From positions 207,562 through 271,561 of the forward strand of contig VXAA01007203.1 of assembly GCA_013399115.1 (NCBI GenBank): DNA of 64,000 nucleotides. The letters are read 5' to 3'. The notes beneath the pieces were generated by a model. It was given only the letters and a program-made list of their open reading frames with translations. It did no database searches and was not told the origin of the DNA. The translations under genes were made by a program, and so were the position numbers. The stretch comes from Anseranas semipalmata (lineage: Eukaryota; Chordata; Aves; Anseriformes; Anseranatidae). Shown piece after piece: positions 9,583-22,300 of the stretch (within the stretch, counting starts at the first letter, position 1; every line of letters begins with the position of its first letter).

Positions 9583-12234
9583 TTTGAGTGCTCGCATGGC
9601 ACACATCGCTACGCCAGGATGGAGTTGGGGTGGTGCTGGGTTGGTGACCCCCATTGAAGATGTGGGAGTGAAGCAGAAAGGTTGATGAGACATGAAGCTG
9701 CAGCTGTCCCATACAGGGTCCCAATGAAGAAGGAAGAGAAGCTGAGCACAATAAAAAAATGGGATTGTGCTACATGCCTGGGCTAGGAAAAGCCGGGAAC
9801 TGAGGCCAGACCTCCAGGGTCCTGTACTTGAGCAGAATCTGCTCCCTTTCCTTGAGCCTACAGAAACAGGGATGGTGCTAGGTCCAAGGATGCACAGGAG
9901 GGAGAGTGGTGGAGATTTAACCCCCTCCAGGTTCTGCCTCTGAAGTGGGGCTTGCAGCAGCAGGAGTGAACCACAGGAACTGTTTCTGCCTGGTGGACTA
10001 CCAAGAAGTGAATGAAACATGAGCCTTAATTAAAACTGTTTGCAACATTCCCACCCAATTCTCCTTCTCTACAGCAAACCAAGCCTTCAGGGGTTGAAGA
10101 GTCCAGCTATCTCTTGATGAATAGATGGAGGAGATTACACAGCGCTGCTTTAAAAAACAAAGAGCTCATTCATGTATAGGTGACCTCTGGGAAAGGATCA
10201 GAGACTTCCTCGTCTGACCCACCTTGGCAGATAAATAATCTGCCCTGTGTGCAAGAGCAGGGGTGGTCTGTCTGCAATCCACCGAGCTAGAAACATGGCA
10301 TTTTTGGGAAGGGCATCAGCTATCCACCTCGTCATCCCTCCTTTGCAAGCTTGCTACAACACAGGACAACTCAGGGAAATGCTGGAAGGTACCTTTGTTT
10401 TGCAGAGGTCCCGCATCATGCTCTTCTCAGGTTTGTGGCAGCAGAAGCAATTTATGAGCCCTCCTGCAGCTGCGAAGGCAGTTATTTAAAGGCTTATTTC
10501 TGAGTCAAACTGATCACTTATAATTGCAGCCTAATCCAGGCTTGGATTAAGAATTGTAATTAAGCAATTTATTGGAATTCCTCATGCCCCAGCTTGCAGT
10601 GGCTCAGAATTAAGGTCTGGAGAGGCCTTTCTCAGAGCTTGGGGTGGGCTCAGCTGGGCTGAGCTCTTCCTTAGCCTTTATTGTTCTTTCAAATAATGCC
10701 TGTGCTTGGCTGGCCAGAAATATCACAATATGGCTAAAAAGAAGCTGTAGGAAGAACCAGCGTATTTGTCATCTACTCATTCCCCGTGGGACACCAATGA
10801 TGGGCAGCTACCCCCCTCCCAAAGCTGCACGCGGTGCCAGCAGGTCGCCTTTGCAATGCACAAACCCGATATCCTGCAGTTTTATCCTTGCATTGAAAGC
10901 GCCTTCCTCTACCCGTTATTAGACTGCCCTTCATTTTATCACCGGGATCAAGTTTCTCGTAGGTTAATCATTTGCTTTCCTTTGCAGCCACTCTCCTTGG
11001 CATCAGCAGTGCCACATTTAGGAACACGTGGAAGGGCTAATGCCTGTCCCATTGGAGCTTATTTTACAGCAGTCTGGACTTGGCTGACTGTTGATGGACG
11101 CAGAGAACAACTGTGTAAACCCAGGGAGCTCCTTAAGCACGTGTTTTATTCATGCCAAACCACAGCCGTGATCTTCTCCTCCTGCTAAACCAGGCTGGAA
11201 AAGAAAGTGCCTCCATTTATTGCACTCAGAGGGAGAAGCTCTGAAGCACAGCAGCAATATTCTCACTTAAATATTATTGTTTCCTCTCATATTGATGAAA
11301 ATATTCCCCTTTAAAGTTTCTGTTCCATTTTTCCCAATTTTTTTCAGTTTTGTAACATCAGGCCTCAAGGGAAGAAGGTGGGGAGAGAGAAAAACCCTCT
11401 GGTAACCCGTCGTGTTTCTCTTCCTCACATCCCCGCAGGGGTTTCCCACCTCTCACACGTCTGCCAGTCTACAGCTGTTTTGTTTTCTCCTTAATCTGAT
11501 GGCTCACCAGGGAGCAGATGCAGGGTATAAGAAGCAGTTCAACAGCAAATGCTCCTCGCTAAGGAGCTCTTATCACACCCACTTCCCTCTCTGCACCAAT
11601 TAAGATGAATCAGCCAGAAGCCCATCTCTGAACCACCTACAAGCCAGCAAAGGCCCTGTCATTAAGCAGATGGAAGAGCAGCCTGTGATGGTTGCCCACC
11701 TTCAGATCACCCGCCAGGTCCCCTCGCCACCCAACACAGCCTTGATGGGCTGCAGAACGGTGCTGCCCACCCGGACCACTGCAGAAAGGGGGAAGCAGCT
11801 CCAGGAAACGGGAGGCTGATGCACGCCTCTCACCAGCAAGGATCAATAATCCCTTGGCTGCGCATCAAGAGGTTGACTCATGCCCAGGAGAAAGGACGAT
11901 GCGGGAAGGTTTCTGATGAGCAGAGGCTCGGACCAAGGGCTTCTGTTTCTGCAAAGTGTGCCATCGTGTTGGCTTTCTGTTCCCATCTCTCCGGGATGCT
12001 GACGCAGAAGTGACATGCAGGAATGGAGCTCCATTGGAGCCTCCAGCTGCTCAAATAACTTCCCATGGTGGTAGAGGCACTGCTTGTACTCCTCCAAGCT
12101 ATAGGCTGAGATGGTCCTACCTCCTTCAGCCACCAGCTCCCACATCCCTCCGAGGCTCAGCAGGCTGCTGTTTGGTGGAAGGAGAAGCTTAACAAAGCTC
12201 ATGAAATTCAGAACAGTCCCACACTCAGGTTTGA
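9583..12234. other. Intergenic sequence with possible regulatory blocks
   Basis: No exon recognised. 10500-11200 is AT-rich with many homeodomain-type TAAT cores and looks like conserved non-coding sequence, though this cannot be shown from one genome. Confidence 0.4.
10532..10549. promoter_or_regulatory. Palindromic homeodomain-type site (TAATCCA-TGGATTA)
   Basis: Two perfect inverted arms separated by four bases form the paired site favoured by OTX/CRX/PITX/GSC-type homeodomains. GTAATTA follows at 10556. It lies in an AT-rich intergenic block, so it may be part of an enhancer. Confidence 0.3.
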
Positions 12235-12612
12235 ATGACCCCATACAGCAGGACAGGCTGGAGAGGAGCAAGCTAAGGGGAGGGGGATCAAGTTGCTGCC
12301 TTCAGCTATTTAATAGGGGGGTGGCTACAGAGAGGCCAGAGCCAGATGCTCCTCAGAGGCATTTTCAGGAAGGACAAGCAGCAGGTTATAAGATGCAGCA
12401 AGGGAAATTCCAACCAGGCATACAGGAAAAAAAATAAATGTTTGCCAGGGCAGTGATTAAACACCAAAACAGATGCTCAGGGAAATGGTGGAAGAAATTT
12501 CCGTCCCTGGAGATACCTAAATTTGCCCCAGAACAACCCAATCAAAGCTTGCCCTGCTTTGAGCAGGAGGTTGGACTAGAGTCCTCAGAGACCCTCCCAA
12601 CCTCAGCATTTC
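12235..12612 (+). mobile_element. Degenerate CR1 LINE fragment
   Basis: CAGGCTGGAGAGGAGCAAGC, then TTTAATAGGGGGGTGGC, then GGTTGGACTAGAGTCCTCAG followed by CCTCCCAACCTCAGCATTTC, in the order of a CR1 3' part but with many substitutions and deletions. Confidence 0.65.
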
Positions 12613-15600
12613 CACAAAGAGGCTGGGCATGGCAGCAGATGCCAAAGCAAGTCAAGAGCAATTTCTCACTACCTCCTGCCACCCACAGGTTTATCTTATT
12701 GAGCAGCCACAGTATCAGTGCCATCCTTCAGCCATCACGCAGCATGGGACATCCCAAGCCTGCAGGCAGGGAGACTCTCTGACCACCAAAAGGCTTTTGG
12801 GCATTGTTATGAAATGAGAGCAGCCCTGAGCCCATCCCAGTATCAGAATGAGCAGCCAGCTTTGTTCTTGGTAAACCTGCCTTGAGATCTCCTCCCAAGC
12901 ACTATGAACAGCAGGCATTTGTAAAAAGCCCATTAGCAACCCAAAAAGTTACAGGGGAGGGCACCGCTTCTGGTTTTGTTTAAAACCAGATCTTCCCTTT
13001 TTGCTGTTTTTTTCCACTTTTTTTTTTTTTTAAAGGAAGTGATTTCAATGAAAAATGCTGAACAGCTAATATATTTTTTTTTCACTTTGAGTTTTGACGT
13101 CTTAGTCATCAAAGCATGGGGTTTTATGTGCCTACAGAAAAGTCACCTCATTGGAGAAATTGAGTTGAAAGCATCCCTGGAAGGGGGTCAAGGCAGGCAG
13201 GGTTCAGCTGGAGCATGCAGGTATTGCTTCGAGTCACCAAATAACCCCAGCCTGGTGCCTGGGAGAGAAGGGTCCTGCTCTTATAGGCATATGTGATGGG
13301 GTCAGGTTCCTGCTCCACATGGTCCTGAGCAGTGGAAAAGCCCTGGCAGACTGGGAATTAGGCCAGATTGCTGCATTATGCTACCGTGGTGTCAATGGTG
13401 AGAAACCCAGCTTCTCCAACATGTATCTCGCTTGGTTATGGCCATGGGCCAGGAGGACACTCCCCAGACTTATCAGCTTCTCTCCTTAAAACACTTTGCG
13501 TTACTCAACCTGGTAAGGAGTAGTTGATACCTGTCCAAACACAACCTCTCCACCTCGCTTTTGCTCCATTGGCTTTCCAATCTTTGTTTCACTGAGCTTT
13601 TTGACAGAACTGGTCAAGCCATACATGTAGTAAAACAGTGTAGGTTAACACCCTCTTGGGAATAACATAGATGCTTTATTTAAGCTCCTACAGAATAGCC
13701 CGTAATTATTTAGCTGACAGTGGCTGCTCTTCACAGCCCCGACTTCCAGAGCATCTGAACATGGCCAAGGAGCTCTTCAATATTACACTGAGCCCCTGGG
13801 CCACCCTGGGCCTCCTCAGCTGCTGCAGTGCAAGAGGCAAACACAGGGCTTCCAGCTGCATGAGCTGACATCGCGCTGGAGTTGAGTGGCCTCAGTTTTG
13901 CTCCAAGCACAGCCTTTTGGAGAGAACCAAGATGTATTCAGACAGGGGAGCTGCCAAGGAAAGCACAGCTATGTAAGCAGGCAACACAGCTGGCATCCAC
14001 CATCCCAACCAAAACAGGATGATGCGAGACCAGCCTTTCCATCACACGAACCCTGCCCCAGGCAGAGGATGAACCTGCCCGAGGAGCAGCCACGGACCAA
14101 ATTATTCAACTTCCCCCCAAAGCCGCAGCAGAATTTGCTTCCTGGCATGATTTTTCCACTGCTTCCTCAGCAGCGATTCAAATTGCTGCAGCTGCTCTTG
14201 CTAACACAGCTCCTTCCCCTCACATGGTGCTTGTGACTTTTTCCTCTAGAAAATACTTAAAAAAAAAAACAGAAAATCTACTGGTTCAGTGGAAACACCC
14301 ACAATGCTCATCCACTTGCATCTTGTTCCTTTATTCTGCTACTGAAAATGAGCATTTTTTTTTTCCTCTACAGGCTTGCTAGATGGGACCTTTCCACCAC
14401 AGTTAGCAGTGATTAATCGCTTAAACACTTTTTAAAGCCAGAAAGCATTTACAGCAGGGTGGGCAGGAAAACATCTCCATGCAGTGGATCCAAACTGGGG
14501 CCCCTTGTGTTCACAGGTACAAATCCAACACAGGGGTCAAGGCATGCTTGGCAGCTCCTGTCCAGTGGATAACTGGTTTAGCTTTGCCAGAAAAAAATCA
14601 GTTTCATAAGCTGCCACATCTCAGCCGAGTGGTGGAGCGCCATTGCACCTGCACTCCCACTGCAGTGCAGATGCGAGATAAAACAGCATTGGCTTCACCC
14701 CTGCATTTCTCACATTTGTCACAACTGAGCTAACGTGCAGCAATTCTAGTGGCTCAGTTTCACATATGGGCCCTTAGGAACCAACAACAAATGGTTGAGA
14801 TCTGCTGGTAGGCTCTTTGCTGAAGGCAAAGCTTCGTATCAAGCCTAACTCCTGCCGACAACTGAGCATACACACACCCATTATAGAGACCAAGCTCCAG
14901 CTTGGACTCTGTGCATCAGCTCCCAGCAGAACCATGTCCTGGATGAGTTGCAAAAAAGCCTCTGGCCTCCAGTCACCCATATTCAGAAAAATCACTTCCA
15001 GTTTTAATGAATTCCAACTGAAGTAACAATAATTTATAAAACAAGAACAAGTGGCTGTAAGTGAACACGTGGGATGCACCAGACTGCTTTGGACTACAGC
15101 AACCTGAACATCAGCCCTGAGATGCAAGAAGGTTTTGTTGCCGATGCAACAGCTTACTTACACCAGAGATTTATTGGCACATAGGCCAGTTGTTGCCACA
15201 TACATGCAGATCTCACTTTTTTTTTTCTTTTCCTCTGAAAAGCAGCCAACTGAGCAAGCACCAGCATTTTATGCAACTGGTCCCTGTCTTCTCCATGTCC
15301 AGCGGAAGGATGCAGACCGGTGATGGAGATGTTGTCCCACAAAGGCACAGCTCCAGCAAGACTGGTACCACTCCCCAGCACACCTGCACCCCACCACCAC
15401 CCGGTCCAGCCCCGCAGCCAGCATCTCGCTTTCCCAGTGTGAAGTCAGTGGCTGGACAGTTTATTTCTAGACCCAGATGAGACCTTCTCTCACAGATCAA
15501 GATTTGACCACACAGGGGTGGGATCAGAGTATATGTTGCTCATGCCAAGGTGATTTTCAGCCCTCTACCGTGAAACCTGCTTTTTGACCCAGGACCTTCC

Positions 15601-16086
15601 CATCCCTCCTTCTCAAGGATTGAGCTTTTCCTGCAGTGATATTGGCTCCCTCCCACAAAATGTTTCCATTTTGGTTATGTTTGTGCAATTGAACACTTTT
15701 CTCACATCTTGAGGGTGAAATGGCACAAAATACCCTGAGATTTTTCCCTTTCCTCCCAGTGTATCCCCTGACCTAAGCCCAGGTCTTATACTGCAGCTGC
15801 CTGTTTCAGTGCTGCCATTGCCTCGTGTTTCCCCATCAGGCTAATTTAGAGCATCTAAAGAGAGCGGCACATCTCTGCTACAGCAAGGAGATGGGATTAG
15901 ACTATGTAATCTCATTTATTGGCACAGTTAAGGCTCTCAGTCTTCTTCCCAGACTCTGGAGGAGGAAAGAAGAAATCCAAAGCACCTGGCAGCTCCGGAG
16001 AGGAATTAAAAGTTCACAAAGTTTTCACACTCAGAATGAGTGTCACAAGTCAGTGGTACTTGTTTTAAACACCTGGTTTCTATTTT
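12613..16086. other. Intergenic sequence downstream of TOP1MT
   Basis: Short T- and A-runs (13018, 14253, 15219) and no recognised gene or repeat family. Confidence 0.5.
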
Positions 16087-16092
16087 TTTAAT
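16087..16092 (-). promoter_or_regulatory. Possible TOP1MT polyadenylation signal ATTAAA
   Basis: On the minus strand ATTAAA lies 130 bases after the TOP1MT stop codon. A canonical AATAAA lies further on at 15915-15920. Either could end the mRNA. Confidence 0.35.
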
Positions 16093-16221
16093 ACAAAAAC
16101 AGCATGAAATACCTAGATCAAACTTCCTTTAGGCAACTATCCCACCTCTACAACAACTGCAGCAGCATGTAAAAAAGTTAACAGCACCAAACAAGCATGA
16201 GGTAACAGGAAAGGCGCTTTC

Positions 16222-16324
16222 TCAGAATTCAAAGTCCTCATCGGTCATGTCAATCGCCCAGGCAAACTTCGCCCTTTGTGTCTTGTTGTAGATCTTCTCA
16301 ATGGGCACACCAAACTTCTTACAC
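16222..16324 (-). CDS. TOP1MT: TOP1MT core exon 13 and stop codon
   Basis: 103 bases, CTGTAG acceptor; encodes [20 protein letters not shown], then [13 protein letters not shown] and a TGA stop at 16222-16224. The C-terminal subdomain packs around the active-site Tyr. DEDFEF matches the TOP1MT end rather than the DEDYEF of nuclear TOP1. Confidence 0.97.
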
Positions 16325-19300
16325 CTACAGAGACCGCAAGGCAATGAGGGGACACCCTAGAGGCTGCGCTACCCATCCCACTTGGCTACTACCATGGCTG
16401 TCCTCCCTGTTCACCTGTGCAAACTCCTTAGCCCCCCCGAGAAGTTACCTTTGCACCTTGCCACTGTTGATAAAGATGTGCAAAGTGTCTCCTTCTTGCC
16501 CCAAACCCAGAAGGGATATCTTGAAAACAGTTATTTGCAGGAAAGGAAGCCACAGTTTTGTACTTTGCTCACCTCCAACATCTCCAGAGCTTAGACAGGT
16601 CTCTGGCCAGCTAGAGACAAAGTTTATTCCTTTACCGCAGAGGCTCAGACATGAGCTTGCTCCCCCTCAAGCAGGTTTTCTGCACATCCCTCTATAGGAG
16701 CATCTGCCCCAGAGCATGCACAAGGCTTACCAGGCTATGCTAATCCTGGGGTCCAGGTAATTCAGCTTGGACGTGCCCAGAGCTATCTGCTTGTTCTCCT
16801 CCTTGTCTGTGGCCTGGACATTCAGCTTGGCCAGCTGCTCTTTTAGACGTTCCAACAGCTTCTTTTTCTTCTGTACATTGCTGAGGGCAGAGGAAGAGCA
16901 ACATAGCAGATTAAAGTGGAAAAGCAGCAGCAGAGGTGAAATACAGAGCAGTTCTCCTGGTGTGATGCTGCCTGGGAGCATGATAGGAAGCCAATGAGCT
17001 TCAGCTCAGAGCAATCTCTAAACTCACTGTAAATCCTGAGCCTAGAAATAGCTCCAGAATGGCAAAGTGGAAGATGCCATTTAGTACTAACCCATCAGGT
17101 GAGAGTACATGAGAAGTAAAAAATAAAAATAAAAAAACACCTTAATTATTAGTACCAAAGTTGGGCAAGCACAAAAGCCAGCACCCAGCAGAGACCACCT
17201 GCTCAAATCCAGACTCTGTGAGCAATGACCATCTTGGACAGCCTGCTCTGCACCTTAGTAGCACAAGCCAAAAGCAGAAGACAAGAAACCCTGCCGTACA
17301 ACATAAAATACATGTCCAACTGCCCCCTATCTCTGGGCAGAAAGTCACATTTGGGCTCCAGGAGAGGGAATAAATTTGGACAGTCCCCATGCAATGACTG
17401 CTGTAGAGATCAGATATGCCACAATGCATCACTCAAACGTCTGGCAGGAAAACTTGTGTCAGGGCCAGCTTCAACCCAAGTCAGGCATCCTTTGCACCAT
17501 GACAGTTGCAGGATAACCCACAGCAGCTTGGGCTGAAGCCCAAGTATTCAGAGAGATGAGCCCTATCACAAAGAAATCCTCCCCAAAGAGCTCTTTGCAG
17601 TCCTATTATTGCAGAGAACCATCCGCAAGACCTCCACCCATCTGCCAGGCTCCCATGGGACAGGAGGTACCCAGTACCCAATTCAGATCCAATGAGCTAC
17701 AAGTAGGGTGTTGGACCACACCATTCCCACCCACAGATCCCAGACACAGACCCCTCTGCAAACAAGAATTGGAACTGAGAGTCACTCACGCCTCTGCTTT
17801 GGCATCTTTTGTGTCTTCAAACTCATCTTCAGCTTTTTTCAACTCTTGTTCAGCTTTCTCCAGCTGTTGCTTCTTGGCATCAATCTGTGAAGGCAAACAC
17901 AGAGTGAGCCCATGCTCCTGTCCTCCCTAGAGATTTCAGCTGCCTCTCCCTTACCAAACCACATTGCTCCTCAGTTTCTCATCATCTCTACTCCAGCCCC
18001 AACAACTGCCTGAGACACCTGCTGGAGCTCAAATATTTCTTAGTATCCTGTAAAACAACTTCACAGCACTAATGCCAGAAACACTCGCAGCTCTTATCTG
18101 TTCATGTTGTGCAAATGCCAGAGGTTGACTGGCTCGTGACAACACGGAGCCTACTGCAAAGTCCCAGGCTCACTGTTAGAGAAACAAAAGAGTTGAAGAA
18201 GATTAAAAGTCTGTTTGTGGTATTTCCATAGCAGACCCATTAAATTTCAGCTGGTTCTCCTGCAAACAACCAAATAGGAAAACTCATTTCCATAGTCCTA
18301 AGCTGTGGCATCACTAAAGACACCCAGCTTGGTCTGAATATACCAAGCAATGAAAAAAAAACTGTGCCATGTGTGCTTCAACCAGCATTTGAGCTTATCC
18401 CATCCATCTCCATTCCTGGGTTGTGGATGTCTCTACACTGCTGCTATTTCTGGTTCATTTCCTTGATGCCGCACTTGATCAGTGCAATCTCTTTAGTCAT
18501 CAGGTTATTTACCCTCCCTCTCCACATCCAAGAGATCAGTAAGGTGAGAGCAGGTCTGAGGTCTCTCAGTTTGGTCTGTCTCACCTTAGTCTGAAGGTTT
18601 TGCATTGACTTCTCAAAGGTTTTTGGCGTAGACCTCTGATGGTTGCACAGGATGGCCACAGCTCGGTTAGCTCGGTTGTAGGAGAGCAGCTTTCCCGCAA
18701 CGTTGTCTTCAGCTGGAAACAAACCGCAGCATCACTATTTGTCTCCTTTCCGGGAGTTAGGGAAGGCAGAGAGCCCACCAGAACAACAGCAAATTGTTCG
18801 CCTTTCCCATCACTTCCCAGGGGAGAGCAAAACCAATTGTGGAAATCTGTAAAGGACATCTGAGAAGCACCAAATCTGAAATTGTGTCTCATCACTTGAA
18901 GGCAGGACAGAAATAATGCAATCAACATGCAAAGGTGGAAAAAAAAAAAAAAAATTCCTGTCTTGGCTGTCCAACTACCCTTGAGCAGGTAATTTGATTT
19001 TGTCCCTTGGCATGGCTCCCAACCTGCCGCATGCACCCATAAGCTACATACCACCCTACACCGTGGTGCATGACCAGGCAAGAAGGAACAGACAGTTATG
19101 GGGACACCAAGGCAACAGATGGACATCTGAGCCCCCCGCCCCCACAATGCAGCTGGTGACACCACAAACACTGTTCGAAACTCACGGTTAGTGAGGGCCT
19201 TGAGCTGCTCCTGCAAGGTGATGGAAGCATTGTAGGTCCTGAACACTTTGGCAGTCAATCCATTCATCAGATTCTGGAGGTGTTTGTTCAAGATGACTGT

Positions 19301-22300
19301 CTGGAGAAAGGAGGACAAGATAAAGTGTAGTTAAAAAAAAAAAAAAAAAAGGGAAGGAAGAGAACAAGCTGAAGCCAGGACAATAAATCACTTTTCAGAT
19401 CATCATCTTCTGCCTAAACAAACCAATTAGGCATTTAGAAAAACAGAAACACCACACAGATCTCCTGTAGCTTGCAGATCTACCTGTTTGGTCAGACCTT
19501 CAACTACTGAAGACTAGGACAAATGTCACTAAAATTCACAAAGAATTTCTCTGGAATTCAATAATTTCTGCCCATCTATGTCCAAGAGGACACATCTCAC
19601 ATCCCATCTCACATATATCACATCTGATATCTTTGCTCTGTGGAGCACACAGGGCTGCAGTCAGACCAGAAACAGAAGATGCTAAGAAGACTCATTTGGG
19701 GTTTGGAGGAAGCCTTCCTTGGAAGAAGAAAGCCTATCACAGAGAAAGCCCATACAACCATGGAGGAACAGTTTCTTTAGAAGAAAGTTGGACAAGTGGC
19801 TTTGTGGGCAGAAGGGGAGCATAGGGGGCAGCAGCCCATATCCCATGCTGAACAGAAGGTATGAAGTTTTACTAAGTGGGTTGCTTGGAAGGAGAAGGCT
19901 GCAGCACATCTCTCCAGCACCCCTGTGCTCCAGGCATGTCTCACACTTTTGCTGAGCCCCAGCAAGGCACGAAAGTGTCAAACGGCTGAGATTTGACACC
20001 TCCAGCAATGCCCTGGGCAACATGTGCGTGGGCAGGTTTTCCCAGGCTAAAAAAAGCCCAAACAGATCAGTTACAGAAGGGAAGGAGCAGAAAACCACCT
20101 CCTTAGCAGGGACATGGGTTAGTTGTGGGCGCAGGCAGACAGCCAAACCTGCATTTGGGAAAGTAGACATGTTGCCAATGCTGAAAGAGGATGGAAAAAA
20201 AAAAAAGTCACAGCATCCCAACAAGTGGGTTCAAGAGCAGAGAGTTGACAACTTACATTGAGCCTATCAAAGAGGTCATCTCCTGGGTCCTTGTTCTTCA
20301 TGAACAGTTGCAGGTTTTTGAACACCTGGAGAGGAGGAAGGGATGGCCGTGTTCAGAGACAAGGAGCAAATTGCTCCCAGACACCTCCCTCATCTCCATC
20401 TGCCTTCTCATCCCCTCATCCAGATACACTCTGATTTGGACTCGCACAGTACGCATCCTACCATATCACCATACCACCAACCTGCTCAACTTCAAGGACT
20501 TCCACTGAGACCTCAAGCCAACAGTGGTGCCACAGACTGTTCTCCCCATCTCTGCTATCCCTGGCACTCCAGTTTCCCCACAAACAGCATGAATATTCTC
20601 TACCTCATGGGCAAAGCAAAAAGCAATGGGGACACTTTCAAGCCTTAATTCCCACTAGTCAACTGAGGATGCCCCAGCAGAAGGCCGGGCTTCTCTGATA
20701 GTTCATGGGCCAAAACAACCTTGGAAGCCCTACCCCAAAGTTTCTACCCTCTTCTCAAGGCTAGGGTCAGCATGTGCATCTCCTCATCACAGAGCATCCT
20801 TGCCTCTCCTGCACACGCTGTCACAGTGGGTTTGAAACACAGGTTTCAGATGCAGATTTAAGACTGATGACCACCACGTGAACCAAGCCACCCAATTAAC
20901 CTTGCGCCACATCATCACACTGGCCATCATGTCCATCTCTGCCACACTCACCGGCTTCTCCACTGACACTTTGTTGTAGTAGCGGATGGAGTCTTTCCCA
21001 AGGAAGTCAAACTCCACCACGTGCTCCTGCCCGTCCAGCTTGGGGTGCAGCTTGATGTGTTCCACACGTAGGGAGCAGCAGCCAACTGTGTCTGCAGTCT
21101 CCCCTTCCTCCTTCTCATTGCCAGCTCGCAGGGCCAGCTGGAAGGACCCACAGGAGACCACGAGTCAGCCACTGTGACCCACCACAATTATCCCTTTCTA
21201 AGGTTAAAGTGGATATGGACATCAGGAAGAAAAACAAACAAAACAAAAAGAAACCACACCACTTTCTCAGACAGCGTCTCATTGAACAGCTGCTGGGACC
21301 CTGGTGTAAACCAAGCAGTGGCTCGCTGCAGCAGGAGGTTATTTTCTTATTCTATTAAGCTCTAAGATATTTCCCCAGAACAAAGTTATCCAGCTCTCAC
21401 AAGGCACTTGCCATCATCCAGAGAGACACTGGTTAAGTCCAGGGAGGACAGTACAGCTCCTGCACTGCCACACAACTGTGCCCTCGCACAAACATCAGCA
21501 GATATTGGTAGTCATCATCCTCCTTGATCATTGCCAGATTCCTTACATGGAACAACGCCAGCTAGTAATGACCAGCAGGCACCAAAAGAACACAGAGTGG
21601 GGTGGATCAAAAACCATAAACCCTAGCCTCAACAGCAATGAGGGACCTGAGGGCCAGGGTGATGCCACAGGTACCTTATCAATGAAGTAGAGGGCCACTG
21701 CTCTTTGTCGCTTCTTCATCTCCTTGGACTTCCAGTCAGCCTGGTACTGAGCACGGATTTTGTGGACAACATCCTTTAACCTCCGGGCTACCTCGTACTT
21801 CTGCCAGTCCTTTTCTCCCTGGAAAAAGAGGCCAAGGCATTTCCATCCAGTGCCCCATCTTATTTCTACCTCCTCCAGCCAGACCCTGCTTTGGGAAACA
21901 CAAGCTCCAGGATCTAAATACTGCTCAAAACCCTGTGCTTTCTTGAAAAAAATCCATGAAATGGAAAAAAATTAAAGCAGAAACAGTTCAACTGGGGTTT
22001 CTGTGCCCTCTGCTGGCTGTGCTGGACCCAGGCACTAAATCTGAGCTGCTCATAGTCTGGATGCATCTCCCACAAACTTGTGGCCAGCACAAGGCAAGCA
22101 AGGAGCCAACTGGTCCAACACTGCACAGCCATGGCCACTGATGCTCGCACACCACCAGTGCGGACTGGCACGATATACTTGCCTGGCTGTGCCCAACTTT
22201 CATGCAGTTTCCTTATTTGCTTTGAGGACTGGAAATAGCTTTAAATTACCTTTCTCTCCCTGCTGTGTTCACTCCCTCCCTCCCACAGCACTACAGATGG

